NCBI GenBank assembly: GCA_031383555.1
Contig: JANMZR010000238.1
Coordinates: 1-43,378 of the forward strand
Origin: JANMZR01 sp031383555
Lineage (GTDB): Bacteria > Bacteroidota > Bacteroidia > Cytophagales > Spirosomataceae
Direction: 5' to 3'
Length of the DNA: 43,378 nucleotides
This document shows, piece by piece, positions 41,847-43,378 of the stretch (the stretch's first letter is position 1; each line of letters starts with the position of its first letter). Both the position numbers and the translations under genes were made by a program. The notes below the pieces were generated by a model, which worked only from the letters and a program-made list of their open reading frames with translations, searched no databases and was not told the origin of the DNA.

Positions 41847-43154
41847 CTACCTCTTAAAAGGCTGCATTTTCCAATAAGTCAAGCTTCTCCACGCCCATTC
41901 AAAAGGGCCAAAACGAAAATAACGAAGCCAGATATTGCTATAAATAATTTGAATTGCCCAAACTGCCGCCACTACATAATAGACTTCATGGCGCTCCAAT
42001 TGTCCATATCTGGCCAAGCCAATACCATAAAAAAAGAAGCCACACATCAACGATTGCATCAAGTAATTGGTAAATGCCATTTGCCCCACAGGCTGCAGCA
42101 ATGCAAACAACCATTTAAACAAGTCGGATTTGTATAACAACATTATTAATCCCAATATGCCGATGGAACGGAAAGTACGGGACAACTCATAATATGAAAA
42201 TGAAATATTTTTTGTGTACTCATACCAATTGAATTTTGTGTCAATAATGGGTTGTAATCGCAAGTAGGAAAAGGTTAGTCCGGCACCAAGACCTATCAGG
42301 CACATCCAGGCATATACTTTTATAGAAGCATTACCTGTTAAAATGCCCATTTTAAAAAATGCCATGCCAATAAACATAAAAAGTAGCACATCCCAAATTT
42401 CAAAAAAAAGATATTTGACTAATGTGTCAGTATAGTGGTTGGTTCTGTATTCATACAAAGATTCATAACTTCCGAGTGTTTTTTGTTTTGACATTTCCAT
42501 TCGTTTTACTTTTGATGCTGGGGTATTCCTACCTTTAAAATCTTGCATTGCACCAAGCTGTTCTTTTTGAATCGGCGTTAGTTTTGACAAAGTAGTATCT
42601 ATGGCAGCTATCGTTTCGCCTTTTTGAATCATTTTTTTATCCTTATATAAATTTCTATTTTCTCGTGTCAACATAAAAACGAAACAAAGACTGGCACCAA
42701 TCAGTAATGCTTTGGGTGATAATTTTCGGAAAGAATACATAATCATACCAAAACAAGCATAGTCCAATAAAATATCGCCATACCACAACAATACAAAAAC
42801 ATCGAATAATGAAAATACAATGAGCCACAACTGACGACGAAAAAAAAGGTCGGCTGGCAATGTACTCTGTAATTTATTTTCTTTACCCCCAACAAAAAGT
42901 AGAATACCCGCCCCAAATAGCATAGAAAATAAAGCCCTTTGCGTACCATCGGGCATCCATGATACAAAATACCAAACTTTGAAATTGATGGTTCCCCATT
43001 CATTGAGTATGGAGGGGTCATGACTCACAGGACTTGGCAAGCCAAAAGAAGGAATATTCATTAATAGTATTCCGAGAATTGCAATGCCACGTAATGAGTC
43101 GAGAATGATGATACGTTCGAGCTGATTGACAGGTGTTGTCTGGTAATCCGACAT
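41847..43154 (-). CDS. DUF418 membrane protein
   Basis: 435 aa. The N-terminus IIILDSLRGIAILGILLMNI and the C-terminal FGPFEWAWRSLTYWKMQPF are the standard ends of DUF418 proteins, with about ten hydrophobic segments between them. A longer soluble loop (about residues 165-235) is rich in Lys and Thr. The function is unknown; related acyltransferase-type proteins modify cell-surface components. A tandem paralogue lies immediately upstream, cut by the window end. Confidence 0.87.
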   Translation of the reverse strand: MSDYQTTPVNQLERIIILDSLRGIAILGILLMNIPSFGLPSPVSHDPSILNEWGTINFKVWYFVSWMPDGTQRALFSMLFGAGILLFVGGKENKLQSTLPADLFFRRQLWLIVFSLFDVFVLLWYGDILLDYACFGMIMYSFRKLSPKALLIGASLCFVFMLTRENRNLYKDKKMIQKGETIAAIDTTLSKLTPIQKEQLGAMQDFKGRNTPASKVKRMEMSKQKTLGSYESLYEYRTNHYTDTLVKYLFFEIWDVLLFMFIGMAFFKMGILTGNASIKVYAWMCLIGLGAGLTFSYLRLQPIIDTKFNWYEYTKNISFSYYELSRTFRSIGILGLIMLLYKSDLFKWLFALLQPVGQMAFTNYLMQSLMCGFFFYGIGLARYGQLERHEVYYVVAAVWAIQIIYSNIWLRYFRFGPFEWAWRSLTYWKMQPFKR

Positions 43155-43211
43155 GTATACTTTGATTTAGTAATATTTGTATTGACTGAATTTTGCTTTT
43201 GTTGATTAAAT

Positions 43212-43378
43212 CTATCGCTTCATCGGCTGCATTTTCCAATAAGTCAGGCTTCTCCACATCCATTCCAGCGGGCCAAAACGGAAATATTTTAACCAAATTG
43301 GGCTAAATATCAGTTGGAAAACCCAAATGCTGATTACGATATAATACAGTTCATATCGTTGCAGCTTGCCATACATGG
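43212..43378 (-). CDS. DUF418 membrane protein, C-terminal part (cut by window end)
   Basis: 54 residues are visible, ending YFRFGPLEWMWRSLTYWKMQ then PMKR. They align nearly position by position with the end of the DUF418 protein at 41847-43154. It is a tandem paralogue whose 5' part is beyond the right edge. The gap to the next gene is 57 bp, so the two are probably one operon. Confidence 0.85.
   Translation of the reverse strand, partial: MYGKLQRYELYYIVISIWVFQLIFSPIWLKYFRFGPLEWMWRSLTYWKMQPMKR

Noticed and set aside
1..43378. tRNA or rRNA genes
   Set aside because: No tRNA-like cloverleaf or rRNA motif was recognised by eye, though a short tRNA could be missed without a search.

Overview
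The window looks like chromosomal DNA of an AT-rich Bacteroidota bacterium, most likely Cytophagales or a related order. The evidence is a TonB receptor with an N-terminal carboxypeptidase-regulatory domain, DUF1080, DUF2911, DUF418 and DUF2306 proteins, almost no Shine-Dalgarno sequences, TAnnTTTG-like promoter boxes, and many short families of GC-rich palindromic repeats between genes. No rRNA, tRNA, CRISPR array or phage module was recognised.

Layout. 0-3 kb: a broken lipoprotein start, an SDR oxidoreductase, a Tat-exported DsrE-like protein and a fatty acid hydroxylase. 3.1-6.3 kb is a decayed, repeat-rich zone. It holds a serine hydrolase pseudogene, a truncated second copy of the first SDR gene with its upstream region, two blocks of a ~165 bp GC-rich repeat, and a DUF559 nuclease gene between those blocks. 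6.4-11.7 kb (minus strand): serine hydrolase, DUF1080 protein, sodium/solute symporter, SDR. 11.9-14.7 kb (minus strand): an almost gapless operon of a Tat-exported molybdopterin sulfite oxidase, a c-type cytochrome and an SsuD-like flavin monooxygenase. Together these suggest sulfonate cleavage followed by sulfite oxidation. 15-19.6 kb: TonB receptor and GH13 alpha-glucosidase. 19.7-23.7 kb: a trans-sulfuration enzyme, then an accessory cluster with a RelE/ParE-type toxin-antitoxin pair and its probable operator, DUF2283, XRE regulator, lipoprotein and DUF2442.

23.9-31 kb is the complete trpEGDCFBA operon, the centrepiece of the window. It is preceded by a short leader peptide, MTISFKNTNWWWPQTNR, with three consecutive Trp codons. 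A Rho-independent terminator and a competing antiterminator follow, which is the classical ribosome-mediated attenuation layout. The E/G, G/D, D/C, F/B and B/A junctions each carry a hairpin repeat. One family occurs four times with covarying stem bases, directly upstream of trpC, trpB and trpA. Palindromic repeats have also entered the trpE (twice) and trpF coding sequences in frame.

31-34.8 kb: DUF2911 protein, small MscS protein, nucleoside/H+ symporter, then a RAYT (REP-associated transposase) locus. An intact RAYT is bracketed by perfect inverted REP copies, a truncated RAYT lies next to it, and a direct repeat flanks the whole block. 34.8-43.4 kb (minus strand): an IPT-domain lipoprotein with an M6-protease-like domain that has lost its zinc histidines, a TPR protein, DUF2306-like membrane proteins, an EthD protein, an intradiol dioxygenase and two tandem DUF418 membrane proteins, the last one cut by the window end.

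Functions are assigned from motifs read by eye; no database search was run.
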